Source: Tamarix chinensis (lineage: Eukaryota > Streptophyta > Magnoliopsida > Caryophyllales > Tamaricaceae). Taken from it: a stretch of DNA of 64,000 bases. How positions within the stretch are numbered: position 1 is the first letter of the stretch; every line of letters begins with the position of its first letter. The stretch covers positions 82,491,672 through 82,555,671 of the forward strand of contig CM060180.1 in NCBI GenBank assembly GCA_030549775.1, in the 5' to 3' direction. The notes under the pieces were generated by a model. The model did not search any database. It was not told where the DNA came from and worked only from the letters and a program-made list of their open reading frames with translations. Of the stretch, positions 46,643 to 58,379 are shown one piece after another. Made by a program: the position numbers and the translations under genes.

Positions 46643-47585
46643 TGATGCAGGAGCATCCAACATGAATGGACATAATTTATTAATTTTCCCAACAAAAAAG
46701 ACCCAAAAACCTTTCTAATTTGAAAAAAAAAATACATATATATATATATATGAATTAACTTATGAGCCACTTAGCCAAACAAAAGCCATATTTAAGCCAT
46801 CACCTTTTAACATATTTTAGGTGGCTTAAAAATGGCTCTTTTGAGTCAACATGTCTCAATTTCTGGCTCCAGCAAAGGTAGGGGGGCTGGAAAGCTTGAT
46901 GAAATTTTTGGCACAAAAATGGAGGACTGAAGGAACAGAAAAAGAGATAAATCAGCTACTGCTGATTATGGCAGTAAATTCAAGCAAATGGCCATAATAG
47001 TACTTAGAGGTCATAGAAAAGTTACTTTTGCTTTTTACTTTTTAAGAATGCTTTAGGCCCTAGCTTCTAGTCCTACTTTAGCTTTAGATTTTTACTAGTA
47101 AAACACCCCAAAATCAAAGGGGAAGAAAGCGTGGGGTGATATTAAACCAATAGACTTCAGTTAGAATTAAACTAGTAAAGGTTAGTCCTTTTGATAACTA
47201 AGCTAGTTTGATTGGTTAACTAGATCAGTCCTTTTTATTTCGATGAATTGTAACATAACTAAATGAGACCTAGCTTCCTCTTATAGGTGTTAGGCTCACA
47301 TTTGAATGGGAGGCAGATTGATTATCCAATTTTTTACTCTACAAAAAGCTGAGAAACCCCACAAACTCAGGTGCATAGTTTTGCTTATCTTAAAAAAAGA
47401 GCTTACTCTTCCTTATTCCAAGTGTTTAAACCTTAGATAGTGATAGTAAGTATTTAATCTTGAGAGGTGCTCACAGATCAAATAAATTCCTTTTCTTCAT
47501 CTCTTTCTCTATTATTCTTTCAATGGTAATCCACTAACTCCACCACAATCCTTTAGTTTGACCCAATTATTTCTCATATGCATCA
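46643..47585 (+). mobile_element. Solo LTR ii, TGATGC family
   Basis: It begins TGATGCAGGAGCATCC and ends CATATGCATCA. The stretch AGCCATATTTAAGCCATC (about 46790) and the region near 47560 (TTTGACCCAATTATTTC) match copies i and iii in reverse complement. Flanks TCAAC and CCGAC match at only three of five bases, so it is probably older than copy i. A (TA)n run lies at 46737-46752. Confidence 0.8.
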
Positions 47586-48565
47586 CCGACTGTGTAGGCT
47601 TATATATGCGCTAGAAGGCCAACAATTGTACCATCAATTGTAATTATGTAATATAATATGATACCTCAATAAAATATTAACTTAAAGTGGATCACTTTCA
47701 AAGTGGGCCAAGGGTTCCTCAACTTGATCACCTAAGGATGGGATGACAATAGGCATCACCTCGAGCTTCCAAATAAAGAATAGTTGATCTTGGTCCAATA
47801 AAGCTAGTTGATAATATTCGTGACTAACGAGTATCACTCTAAGCACCATATCTACTCTATTAAAACCACAGGTGACTTTTAAAGGTATACATACTTAAGA
47901 ACTAGGAGACTTGTTTGTGGTGGGACCCATGGTCCAGGGGTTGGATAAACCACTTGGAATGGATTATATGGTATGGTTGTTTCTTGGATCAGCAACAATG
48001 ATACCTTAGATCTAGATTATCATGATAATTAAAGTTGGATATGCATGTGCAATCACCTCTAATGTGTGATTGTGTGTTAGTACCTGACTTGAATGAATAC
48101 TATATTTGTATGTTCATGGGTCCTACAATTATATTTAATGGGGGGGGGGGGTGGGATAGAGGGCATAGCACACATATAACATAGTTTTGATCACTAATGG
48201 ATGATTTCTTATGTGTTAGTGGGTGTTCAACGCAGATAACTATCAGAGGATTTCATCACATCAGAATCTTCTAGTTGTTGTATGTCTAACTGTACTAATT
48301 TCTTACAAATTATACTATATTTGATGCAGGCAATGACGCTTATAAATCTCTTTATTATCCTCATTTCATTTCTAATACTCTAGTTTGATATTTTATTAAT
48401 CTTGTTTTTAAGATGGAATTATGATTTTAGCCATACATCTAGTACAGATTACTTGAACAAAATTTTCTGGTAGACATGTAATTTATGCTAGGTATAGTGG
48501 TACCACCCCAGTCATGTACTCAAGCTTGCACACAAATTTTTCTTGTGAAAAATAAAGGTGTTACA
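47586..48565 (+). mobile_element. 3' part of a long LTR (copy L)
   Basis: It ends AATAAAGGTGTTACA at 48565. Near 47660 it has AAAATATTAACTTAAAGTGG, like the lead-in before the minisatellites of copies A, C and F. Highly diverged. A G run lies at about 48140-48152. Confidence 0.45.
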
Positions 48566-48881
48566 TAATGAGTCCATCCACATGCCAAAATAAATCATAA
48601 TTGTTACACGACTAACCCATGAATAGTCAAGAGTATCAACAACTGAATCTGGTCCCCTATTACACAAAAACGGCATTCATCCAATTTCATTATATGCTCA
48701 ACCCATGTGCTAGAGGCACCCTCTCTCCTAACTACACACTTTTATTTCTGTTTTCTTTTTCTTTTTCTTTTTCTTTTTGAATGATGTTTGCGGCACATGA
48801 TACACAAAAAGATGAGAAACTAAAACTAAGCATACCAGGAAAACAGAAAATTATGTAGTAAGGAGTTGCTCTCTTCCTTAC

Positions 48882-49873
48882 AGGACAATCAAAATGACAG
48901 ATAACACATGCACTTCCGTGGGAGTTGGAGCAAAAAAGGAGGTGAAAAGATTGATGAACATTTACTTGATCAAATTTTAGAGAATGATGATGCATGTTTA
49001 CAGAGAATTCACAAAACCACAAATAATAGCTACATTCTCTCAGTTTTAAAACTAAAAGATATTAATAATCTTGGCAATAAATGACTTGTACAATAACAAA
49101 TACGTACTTTCAAACAGATTCTCTAACCCCACAGGTCCCTTGAGCTGAAATTTTGAAAGAAAAAAGCTATAGACAAACAATTATTTGCAGCCACTTACAG
49201 AATATGGGCACAATCTCTCTGTTTAATTTTGCTCGTCTCGTCCAAAAAAATCTGAAAAAAAAATTAACAATTTTTTATGATTGTTATTACTAATGTTTTT
49301 ATTTGAGATATGATTTTTATTTTCCTGGTTTTTCCTGATTTGAAAATAAGGTGAAGAGAACAGGCCCTAATTCATCGCTGAATCAGTCTCATCGTGTTCT
49401 TCAATCAACAAAATAGAAGCAAAGATACAGTGCTTATCATATAAATGAAACATTTATGTTCTGCTTTTTCAAACAAATGAAACATAAGATATATGTGCCT
49501 TACCACCGGAAGGTAAGGTGCAACTTTGACAAAGAAGTCAACCAAAGTTGCTATCATCCACCTGCATAACATGGAAAAGCTATTAACACCAAGCAACATT
49601 TCACCACAACTATAGATCACATAATGTACAGATGTGAATAAGTTTCTAGGATCATGACAACTTCAGCATCCAGCAGTTGCATTTGTAAGAAAATAGATTG
49701 GAAAGTCCAGATGTAGACCACCAACACAACTTCAGCCAATACCTGGTGAAAAAAATAGCTGGTCCAAATATCTGCCATGAAAAATACACAGCTACACAAA
49801 GATAAATAAGAATTACCAGAAGGGACTGAGCATTTTTAGCAGTGTAGGGCGCTAGGATCTTTGAGTTAACCAT
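48882..49873 (-). CDS. Candidate small multi-exon host gene, membrane protein
   Basis: This is a hand-built gene model and not a single open frame. Exon 1 is 49873-49743 (ATG, 43 codons plus two bases, donor CAG|GTATTG). Exon 2 is 49561-49504 (acceptor TTATGCAG|G, donor GTG|GTAAGG). Exon 3 is 49251-49199 (acceptor TTTTTTTTTCAG|A, donor TCT|GTAAGT). A tentative exon 4 is 48912-48882 (weak acceptor, donor CCT|GTAAGG). All joins keep the frame. Exon 1 has a hydrophobic segment SLLVILIYLCVAVYFSW; exon 2 reads WMIATLVDFFVKVAPYLPV, probably a second membrane segment; exons 3-4 are polar, with KIKQRDCAHIL and three cysteines. An in-frame TAG precedes the ATG. TLVDFF faintly recalls DUF2834 proteins, but I do not claim the family. 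No 3' end was found. It could be a decayed gene or chance splicing signals. Confidence 0.35.
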
Positions 49874-50411
49874 AGAGCAAAAGAGGATTGCTGCACAGAA
49901 TTGAGCGCCCTAAAGACGATGATTCTAAGGCAAAGAGGATGAAAATTCATTTGATTCTGGGCAAATTGGATTACGACGGACCTATTGATACCCATATTCC
50001 TGACCTTTGTACAACCTGTATACCCTTATTTCAGGTTTGAGAAAATTTAGAAGTTCAACAAGGCTTTCAGCCCATCACTCCAACCCCTCTGTTTGTGAAT
50101 GCTCCTGCTGCTTCTAGCTTTAACTAGTCGGCAGATACAATAAGGGAAGAGGAGAGGTTCAACAGGGTGTGGGGAGTTTGGAACCTATCAAAGAAGATGA
50201 GAACTTGATTACTGTTGAAGAAACAAAGGCATGAAAATCATATGCTAAAATTCATTCGTGAAACTAAAGATTATAGAAACAAAATATTAAATATTATATC
50301 GTGTGTTTTAGGAATGTTCCCTTTTCGTAATTGCTTCCTTTTACCAAACATGTGTAGGCCTAGTACTATGTTATTTCTCATACTAAAATTCATTAATGAT
50401 ATTGATACATA
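49874..50411. other. Upstream region of candidate gene, no feature seen
   Basis: No TATA box, repeat or further exon is clear. The DNA before the putative ATG is less AT-rich than what follows 50200. Confidence 0.35.
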
Positions 50412-50648
50412 ACTCCCTCCGTATCAAAAATGATGTCATTCTATCAATCTACACACTTATACTAATAAAAGTAGTATTAAAATTACACTTACACCTTTCA
50501 TTATATAAAATAATAAAGAATTTAATGCATAGATAATGGAAAAAAAAAGTGAGGATAATATTAAAAAATAGATTTAAAATTTTCTAAAATGAATTTCTTT
50601 TTTACACAAATTTAGTGATAGAATGCCATTCTTTTGATATGGACGGAA
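50412..50648. mobile_element. Stowaway-like MITE
   Basis: Left end ACTCCCTCCGTATCAAAA and right end, inverted, ATTCCGTCCATATCAAAA. The following ATG.CATTCTATC is also shared in inverted form. CTCCCTCCGT is the hallmark of Stowaway (Tc1/mariner) MITEs, which duplicate TA; TA occurs at 50410-50411 and 50649-50650. About 237 bases, no coding sequence. Confidence 0.75.
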
Positions 50649-52104
50649 TAATACCCTAATTTTTTTAACCCCGATTATTATGTAATTAGACTCTTAATCC
50701 ATTTCTAAAATTTCTAATATGGATTTCTAACTCATTCATATTAAATCTAAGCCTTATGCAGTTTGTTTATTTGTTTGTGTTCGCAAGTCTTCTAATTCAG
50801 TCGTTTTTAGATATTTTCATCTTATCTAAAATTCATCGCCTATTCTAAAATTATTTCTAAGAATATTGAATTCTTTTGTTCCATTTTAGCTCACCCATTA
50901 CTTCCGAATTGTTAAATCTCAAAAAAAAATAATAAAAAATAAAATTGCATGATAGGATGATTTTATCCTTTTGGGCTTCAAGCTAATTGTGAGATTAAAT
51001 ACTTTTATATATTTGATTTTCTAAAATCTTTTCACATCAATTCATACCCATTCAAACCCTTTATTATTTATTTCGCCCATTTGCAGAAAAATGAGTTTCA
51101 GCAGATTATCTAATTTTACCGTTTTGCTCCTTTTTCATCCATCAATCTTCAAACCAACTCCAATAACTTATACTTTTATATATTTGTGTTCCTAAAATTA
51201 TTTCTCACATTCCCACAAATTTTCTTGATTTTTGGAATTCGTTTGCTACTTTTCTCTGTATGTATCTATTTTTGGGTCCTCTTTACAATTTAATTTATTT
51301 AATTAGTTGTAACCAACCTCCTTACTATTCTTTTTTATCCTAACCAGCTTACTAACTAAACCAAATCAAATATGCATCCTACTTACATTCATTCAACCCA
51401 AAACTTGGTTAAAAGTACAATTATCATAATTTTATGATATTTTCTCTCATACACTTAACCATACCTGATCTATCTCTTACACATACATCATTCAATCTTT
51501 CATTCAAATGTTAGTGTAGCTAAACTCATCTCACACTCCTCCACTTTTAAATCCCATGCCCGTTTGCCAAATTGTGCCTCATTAGTATTATATCTCACAT
51601 CCAATCACCTTTTTTGGTCAATCCCGTCAACTGATTTTCTTCTTACTTTCAGGCCTTCATTTCTCCCTCATTCCTCACTTCTCCCTCTTGTTTTTGCTTC
51701 ATTTCAATCATTGCATTGCATACTCTAAGTTTCCACTATTTTCTCCCTTAAAACCACACGCTTTCCCCTTTCTTTTCCCTATCGCAATCAACCTACATTG
51801 TTGCTACCTTTTCAGCTGGTCTGATTTTTAGCCAAAAACAACCAACCCCCACAACCTTATTTTGGCTCAATTTTTGTTGATTCTTGTTAGATTTGTTCCA
51901 TGCAACATCTATTTCATTTACCATCCATCTATTCCACAGATTCGTGCCTCCTTCCATCTTCTATTTCCCCTCAAAAGTCAAACCTCCCCTACTAAGCAGC
52001 CTATGCCGCTACTGATTTTCATTGTTGTGTGCAGCTGCTCCTGCAATTTTGTCCAAATTCCCCCCTCTTTGTCCTTACATTTTAGCCCCTAAATGCTAGT
52101 TTTC

Positions 52105-52513
52105 TGACAAGCCTCTAATTAAATACACCTATGTGAGGAGGAATAAGGCTAAAGGAGTGGGCGTGTGGGAGCACATGGGGAGGAATATTACAGTGCACCA
52201 GCTGAGTAAAAGAAAATGCTGAGTAACCCATTTTCTATTATTATTTCTATTTCCTTCAGTCTATTAGAGCCGGTTATCGGGAATATCTTATTCTCTCAAT
52301 TTCCTTTATTTCCCTTATTTTTATCCGTCTGCTATGAGTCGGTTAGGGGGGCACTGGCTGTATATAGGTGATGAGGGGGATGAGGAGGGGAGACGAGATT
52401 GAGGTCATTGTAGAGGTGCTAGGTCCTCATATAACCTGGAGTGTTACTATCATCCATCAAGAATATTTAGAAATTCCCCCTCTATCAACTAAAACTGGCA
52501 TCTGATCTTACCA
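52105..52513 (+). repeat. 5' LTR of the Reina-type element
   Basis: Begins TGACAAGCCTC and ends GATCTTACCA. TATATAGG at about 52361 is the likely TATA box. It pairs with 57042-57451. Confidence 0.92.
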
Positions 52514-52516
52514 ATC

Positions 52517-52528
52517 TGGTATCAAAGC
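52517..52528 (+). other. Primer-binding site, initiator tRNA-Met
   Basis: TGGTATCAAAGC lies three bases after the 5' LTR. It equals the plant tRNA-iMet complement TGGTATCAGAGC with one mismatch. Confidence 0.85.
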
Positions 52529-52552
52529 TCCCTTCAATTCCAAAACAAAACC

Positions 52553-53600
52553 ATGGCTCCAAGCAAGGTTCAGGTGTTGAAGAAAAGTTCGCTAAGATGC
52601 AGAAGGAGTTGATGAGTGAAAGGATAGAGACTCGGAGCGAGAATGTGAAAATGGGAGAAAGGATCGATTCCATTGAAAAATGGATGGGAGATATAGCTGG
52701 GAAATTAGATCAGTACCTCAAACCCGGTGGTTCTAGCTCATCCCTCAAGGGATCGAGGAAACTAAGGCTCCGAATACTTCAGCAATGCCCGCCAATATCC
52801 CAAAGTTGAGGTTTGAGAACCGACCTCCACGCCAACTAGAGTTCCCTATCTTCGATGGACTAGACCCGGATGGCTAGATCTTCAAGGTGAAACGATATTT
52901 TACATTGAACCAAGTGGGTGATGAGAAGCTGGAGGCGGTGGCTATGGCCATGGAAGGGAAGGCTCTAGCCTAGTTCCAGTATGCTGAGGATAGCCGGTGC
53001 TTTGATTCATGGCCTAGCTTCAAGGAAACACTGCTGACCTAATTCCGATCGCGCCAGAAAGCTCACTCTGTGAAAAATTTCTAGCCGTGAGACAAACTGA
53101 GACAATGGAGGCATATATTGAGCAATTCGAATTACTAGCATCCCCTCTTTAAGGTCGACTGACCAAAGAAATCCTTGAAGGTACCTTTCTCAATGGATTA
53201 TAGCCCTGATTCAAGTAGAAGTTCAGATGATGAGACCTAAGGGACTAATCGAACTCATGGAAGCTGCTCAAATGGTGGAAGACAAGAATCAGGTGGTATT
53301 GGAGAGCAATTGAGTTGGATCTGGAGGATTGGGAATTCGGGCAAGGGCAATCGGTGGCCCAGGTAACCACACGATACCAACCCATGTTGGAGTAGGCCCA
53401 CTAGCTCACTGGGACTGAGCAAAGCCCAAACTGGGCAGCGCCTGTGAAATTGAGTGGAGAAGTTTCCACTCGAAGACTCTCTAACACTCGACAGCTCAGT
53501 GATGAAGAAATCCAATGACGAAGGGAGAAGGAGCTATGATTTAAGTGTGAGGAGAGGTTCACTCCTAGCTATGTGTGCAGAAATTGCCTACTTCAGGTGC
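52553..53600 (+). pseudogene. gag of the Reina-type element
   Basis: The start ATG is at 52553, but the frame shifts before the conserved region at 52597 (MQKELMSERIETRSENVKMG, a coiled-coil-like N-terminus). The retrotransposon-gag domain follows (52830-53280): FPIFDGLDPDG-stop-IF, LEAVAMAMEGKALA-stop-FQ. Both stops replace a tryptophan (TGG to TAG). At 53520-53590 comes RREKEL-stop-FKCEERFTP, the RR.KGLCF.CDEKF motif typical of these chromoviruses. The capsid-like protein would package the RNA; this copy has several stops. Confidence 0.8.
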
Positions 53601-53769
53601 TTCTAGTGGAGGCCGAAGAAGAATTGGGACAAGAGGAGATAACTGGTCAAGAGTTGGTGATTGGGGAAGAAGAATCAGGGCTGGTGGAAGGGGCAGTGGA
53701 GCTCTCTTTGAATTCAGTTGTTGGAATCAACACTCCCCACACTATGAAGTTGCATGGGCAGATTAAGGA

Positions 53770-54050
53770 GCAAGTGTTGTCCTAATTAACTGTGAAGCCA
53801 CCCATAACTTCATCTCTCGGGAGGTTGTGAAGAAGCTCTCACTGCCTATATCCTCTATAACACCTTATGGTGTTTTACTAGGAATTGGAAAGTCAATTAC
53901 TACTAATGGAGTCTGCAAGGATGTTCGAGTGTTGCTGCCGAAAGTTGAGGTAGGAGAGGATTTCTTGCCTCTAGAGCTAGGAAGTGCAGAAGTAATTTGA
54001 GAATGCAATGGCTTGAGAAGCTAGGTATGATGCAGGTCTTTGGAAAACTC
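53770..54050 (+). pseudogene. Protease of the Reina-type element
   Basis: The frame VLINCEATHNFISREVVKKL and later FLPLELGSAEVI match the aspartic protease of plant chromoviruses, where the active site is IDSGATHNF. Here the triplet DSG is NCE (53788-53796), so the catalytic Asp is gone. The enzyme that would cut the polyprotein is therefore lost even apart from the downstream stops. Confidence 0.8.
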
Positions 54051-54341
54051 TAATGATGAAGTTCACAGTGGGCTTGACACCTATGACCTTATGGAGGGAA
54101 CCTAGCTTATGTTGTGCCCAAGTTTCCCTCAAGGCCATGCTACGAACCATGGCCAAGGAAAGGTAAGGGCTCTTACTAGTGTGTTGCTCGATAGAAGTAC
54201 TAGAGGAGGAAGTAGAAGAGCAATCAGTGGCTCCTGAGGAAATATCAAAGCTGGCTAGGGGATTTTCCGACCTCTTGGCCAAACCTACAGGCCTTCCACC
54301 AAAGCGGGAGTTAGATCATCCTACAATATAGGACAACCCGG

Positions 54342-55110
54342 GTGAGTGTCCGACCTTATAGTTACCCCCATGATCAAAAGAATGAAATTAAAAGGCTGGT
54401 TGGGGAAATGTTGGCAGCAGGGATAATACAACCAAGCAAGAGCCCTTTTTCTAATCCTGTACTACTAGTGAAAAAGAAGGATGGAGGGTGGCAGTTCTGC
54501 GTAGATTACAGGGCATTGAACAAGGTTACCACTCCTGACAAGTTCCCGATACCCCTGATTGATGAACTGTTGAATGAACTCCATGGTGCAGTGATCTTTC
54601 AAAGCTGGATATCCATTTCGATTATCACCAGATTAGGGTAACCCCAGCTAACGTACCCAAGACAGCATTCCGCACCCATGAAGGCCATTATGAGTTTCGG
54701 GTGATGCCGTTTAGGTTGACTAATACTCCAGAAGCTTTTGAAGCCCTGATGAACCAGGTACTTAAAACTTATTTACGGAAGTTTGTGTTAGTGTTTTTTT
54801 ATGACATCCTAGTGTTCAGTCTGTCCTTAACTGAGCATAAGCAACACTTAACGATGGTTTTGAAGTGTTGAGGAAACATGAGTTGTTTGTGAATGGAAAG
54901 AAATGTATCTTTGGACAGCCGAAGTTGGAATACTTGGGACATATAATTTCAGCAAAAGGAGTGGCAGCAAACCCTGGGAAGGTGAAGGTAATGGAGGAGT
55001 GGCCCGTTCCCAAAAACCTTAAGGAGTTGAGAGGTTTTCTCAAGCTTACAGGGTATTATCGAAAGTTCATTCATAGGTACGGTCAAATTGCAGCCCCCAC
55101 TGACTGACCA
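54342..55110 (+). pseudogene. Reverse transcriptase of the Reina-type element
   Basis: 54342-54641 reads [40 protein letters not shown] and [20 protein letters not shown], a well-kept N-terminal polymerase region. The polymerase box, normally FFDDIL, is FFYDIL at about 54793-54810. 54865-55107 gives the thumb: KKCIFGQPKLEYLGHIISAK and ELRGFLKLTGYYRKF. Three frames are used, so at least two frameshifts exist. Confidence 0.88.
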
Positions 55111-55660
55111 GCTAAAAAAGGATAACTTCGGGTGGAACTCTCAAGCTCAACAAGCATTTGAAGCACTAAAATCGGCCATGTCTTTAGTTCCTGTGTTGGC
55201 TCTTCCTGACTTTTCAAAGACATTCGTTGTGGAGACTGATGCATCCAGGGTGGAATAGGTGTTGTCCTAATGCAAGAGCAGCGACCTATTGCTTATCATA
55301 GCCAAGTATTAGGTCAGAGGATGCGTCTAAGTTGGTTTACGAACGAGAATTAATGGCCATAGTACTCTTCATTTAGAAATGGAGGCATTACCTCTTGGGA
55401 ACGAACTGATCAACGAAGTCTTAAATATCTCCTAGAGCAGAGGCTATTGTATTGCCAGAAGGACAACAAAAATGGATTGCTAAACTTTGGAGTTATCAGT
55501 TTGATATTGAGCATCGTGCAAGGCATACTAATAGAGCAGCAGATGCCCTATCAAGGCTGGAAGGCAATAGCTCGATTCTGGCATTAACTGTAACATGGAT
55601 GGGGGCTTGGGATGAGTTGTCCGAGAGATTGATAGAGACCCACACTTGGGGCCGTTGAAA
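55111..55660 (+). pseudogene. RNase H of the Reina-type element
   Basis: Starts ETDASR with a stop after VE (55236-55260), and after broken sequence has PEGQQKWIAKLWSYQFDIEH and NRAADALSRLEG (55452-55600), the C-terminal RNase H signature with its Asp. It would remove the RNA strand during reverse transcription. The middle is out of frame. Confidence 0.8.
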
Positions 55661-55779
55661 AGAAATCTGATTCAGACCCCAGGGGAGAAGGATGGCTTCA
55701 GTTTACATCAAGGGCAGTTATTTTTTAAGGGTCGGTTAGCTTTACCTGCAGGGTCCAAGTATATACCACTGATTCTCTT

Positions 55780-56470
55780 AGAATTTCACGGGGGAACGAT
55801 TGGGTCGCTCAGGAGTACTTAAGACATATCAGTGCATCACTAGGGAGGTTTATTCGCCTGGTATGAGGAAGCAAATTCAGAAATATGTGTCTAAGAGTGC
55901 AGTTTGCCAGCAAAATAAAACATCTACACTATCTCCAGCAGGAATACTACAGCCTCTCCCTATTCCAAAGCAGATTTGGGAAGACATTGCAATGGATTTC
56001 ATCAAAGGACTACTTAAGTCAGAAGGGTATAACTGCTTGCTAGTGGTGGTGGATCACTTGAGCAAATACGCTCATTTCATTCCACTAAGGCATCCATTTA
56101 CAGGTCCCACCATCACTACCATATTTTTTAAGGAAGTCTTTCGCCTCCATGGGATGCCCCGTTCAATTGTCTCTGACCGAGACAAGGTTTTTATTAGCAG
56201 TTTCTAGGCAAAAATGTTTAGGCTACAAGGTACCACGTTGAAGAGGAGTTCAGCTTACCATCCTCAAACAGATGGACAATCTGAGGTGGTGAATAGAACC
56301 ATCTAGTCATATCTCAGGTGTTTCGCAAGAAAGCAGCCTAAGCACTAGGTGAGATGGGTTCCCTAGGCAGAGTACTAGTACAATACTTCGTACTATACTG
56401 CTATTCACACCACCCCATTCACGGCAGTATATAAGCGAGAACCACCTCCTCTGATCTGATATGAATAGGG
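55780..56470 (+). pseudogene. Integrase of the Reina-type element
   Basis: 55800-56207 carries the end of the zinc module (KSAVCQQNK, one of the CX2C cysteines replaced) and the core: AMDFI with the first Asp, VSDRDKVF with the second, then after a stop [14 protein letters not shown] with the Glu. All three catalytic residues are visible. Stops lie at 56206 and again several times in 56300-56470. Confidence 0.85.
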
Positions 56471-56477
56471 AATTGCT

Positions 56478-57040
56478 TTGGTAGCAACTATGGATGAGGA
56501 ACTCAAAGCACGAGATCTAATTTTGGAAGAACTTAAGCTCCACTTAGAAAAATCCCAACAGAGAATGAAAGCTATAGCGAATAGGAGGTGTGACATGGAG
56601 CTTGCAGTAAAGGAGTGGGTATACGTGAAGCTAAAACCTTATAAACAGAAGTCACTTGCCAAACATGGCAATGAGAAGCTCTCACCACGATATTTTGGCC
56701 CTTATCAGGTGAAGTCCCGAGTGGGTAGCGTGGCTTATTGTTTGGAGTTGACAACTTCCATTTCGATTCACCTAGTCTTCCATGTTTCTATGCTAAAGCG
56801 GGCTCTAGGGGTGGGACACCAAGCCCAACCTATTCCTAAGATCCTCACTGATGAAATGGAGTGGAAGGCACAACCGAAAGCAGTCCAAGGGCTACGTTAC
56901 AACTCCAAGGGCCAGCTGGAGGTTCTGATTCAGTGGCAGGGCTACCTTCTTTTGAATCATCATGGGAAGGATTTGAGATCATCAATGAGCAATTCCCTAA
57001 CTTCCACCTTGAGGACAAGGTGAAACTTTGGGAGGAAGTG
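56478..57040 (+). pseudogene. Integrase C-terminus and chromodomain
   Basis: The frame 56478-57023 has WVYVKLKPYKQKSLA and SPRYFGPYQVKSRVG, the GPY/F module, and IHLVFHVSMLKRALG. The chromodomain starts at QLEVLIQWQG (about 56920), and after a frameshift continues PSFESSWEGFEIINEQFPNF and LEDKV (56861-57055 frame). Chromodomains direct integration to heterochromatin in this clade. Confidence 0.85.
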
Positions 57041-57041
57041 T
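57029..57041 (+). other. Polypurine tract
   Basis: TGGGAGGAAGTGT sits directly before the 3' LTR, where plus-strand DNA synthesis is primed. Confidence 0.6.
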
Positions 57042-57451
57042 TGATAAGCCTCTAATTAAATACACCAATGTGAAGAGGAACAAGGCTAAAGGAAGTGGGC
57101 GTGTGGGAGCATATGTGGAGGAATATTACAGTGCACTAGCTGAGTAAAAGAAAATGCTGAATCACCTATTTTCTATTATTATTTCTATTTCCTTCAATCT
57201 GTTAGAGTCGGTTATCAGGAATATCTTATTCTCTCAATTTCCTTTATTTCCTTTATTTTTATCCGTCAAATTATGAGTGGGTTGGGGGGAATTGGTTGTA
57301 TATAGGTGATCAGGGGGATGATAGGGGGAGACTAGATTGAGGTCATTGTAGGAGTTGTCAAGTCCTCATATAACCTGGAGTGTTACTATCACCCATCAAG
57401 AATATATAGAAATTCCCCTCAATCAGCTAAAACTCATATCTGATCTTACCA
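57042..57451 (+). repeat. 3' LTR of the Reina-type element
   Basis: Begins TGATAAGCCTC and ends GATCTTACCA, TATATAGG at about 57299. Roughly forty differences from the 5' LTR by eye. Confidence 0.92.
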
Positions 57452-58379
57452 TTTTCATCCTCCTGTCTTGGTGCCTTGCTTGTGTTTGTTGTGGTGGTGT
57501 TTGATTGGCAAAGATTGTGGTGGTTTTGAGCACTACTTCTGTCTAGATTTTCGCACCCATTTTTCCTCCACTTTAACCTTGGTTTCCACACTCCCAAATT
57601 CTTCCTCTTTTCCTTACCTTTCTTTTTCTAATTTTCAATTACTCCTAACCTCTTACTTTCATGATTATAGAAATGATTCTATGTTGTTGAAGGAAGTGTT
57701 TAGAAGTATTATTTTTCTTAGATACTGGTGTTGGCCTTGGTAAGAATACACATCTCTAGCTTATTATATTTTGAATGTTGTGTGTTTTATGTTAAATTAA
57801 CATAATGGAATGCTCTACTTGTAAAATCATGAATTTTATGAGAGCATGTGAATTATATGATTTCAAGTAAAATGTCACACCTAGGCCATGTTGATGCATA
57901 TATGAACAATTAGGTCAAGCAAAGGGAGTTAGGGATGATTTACCACCAAATAGAAAAGAGAAAGAGATTAAGAAAATGGGTAATTATTTGATCTATAAAC
58001 ATCTCTCTACATCAAATACTCACTATCACCATCCAAAGTCGGACTAAAAAAACTTAAGATTTTGTGGGTGTAAGACAGAATTCTTCACTTGAATTTTGTG
58101 TAGAAATTCTGGGTTCCACTAGAGATAAACATCCAAAGCTTCCTCCATTCAAAAGATAAGGGTATGTCAACCCATTACAAGCAAACTTACTAAATTAAGA
58201 AACTAATTTAGTTGAAATCAAACTAATTATTTATTTAATAGATTAAAAATTAACTATTTGATTCTAACTTAAAGTAAATCAATCCATAAGCCTACTAAAG
58301 ATGTGTTTTTCTCACCTAATTTTTTTAATCTAATATGATTAGTGCTAATTTAATCATCTAATATGACTTGATTAGAGCT

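Larger units (their letters stand above)
52105..57451 (+). mobile_element. Complete Reina-type Ty3/gypsy chromovirus, inactivated
   Basis: Two LTRs of 409 and 410 bases, about 90 percent alike by eye, enclose gag, protease, reverse transcriptase, RNase H, integrase and chromodomain in chromovirus order. Both flanks are TTTTC (52100-52104 and 57452-57456), a perfect target duplication. The size of 5.35 kb, short LTRs and C-terminal chromodomain fit the Reina clade. Stops and frameshifts occur in every domain, and key residues of the protease and polymerase are changed, so it cannot move by itself. Confidence 0.92.

Noticed and set aside
46643..48565. LTR pair formed by solo LTR i and ii around an internal region
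   Set aside because: The two copies are in opposite orientation, and copy i has its own perfect target duplication inside a LINE.
52485..57000. Minus-strand frames over the Reina-type element
   Set aside because: Antisense shadows of gag-pol with no domain or promoter support.
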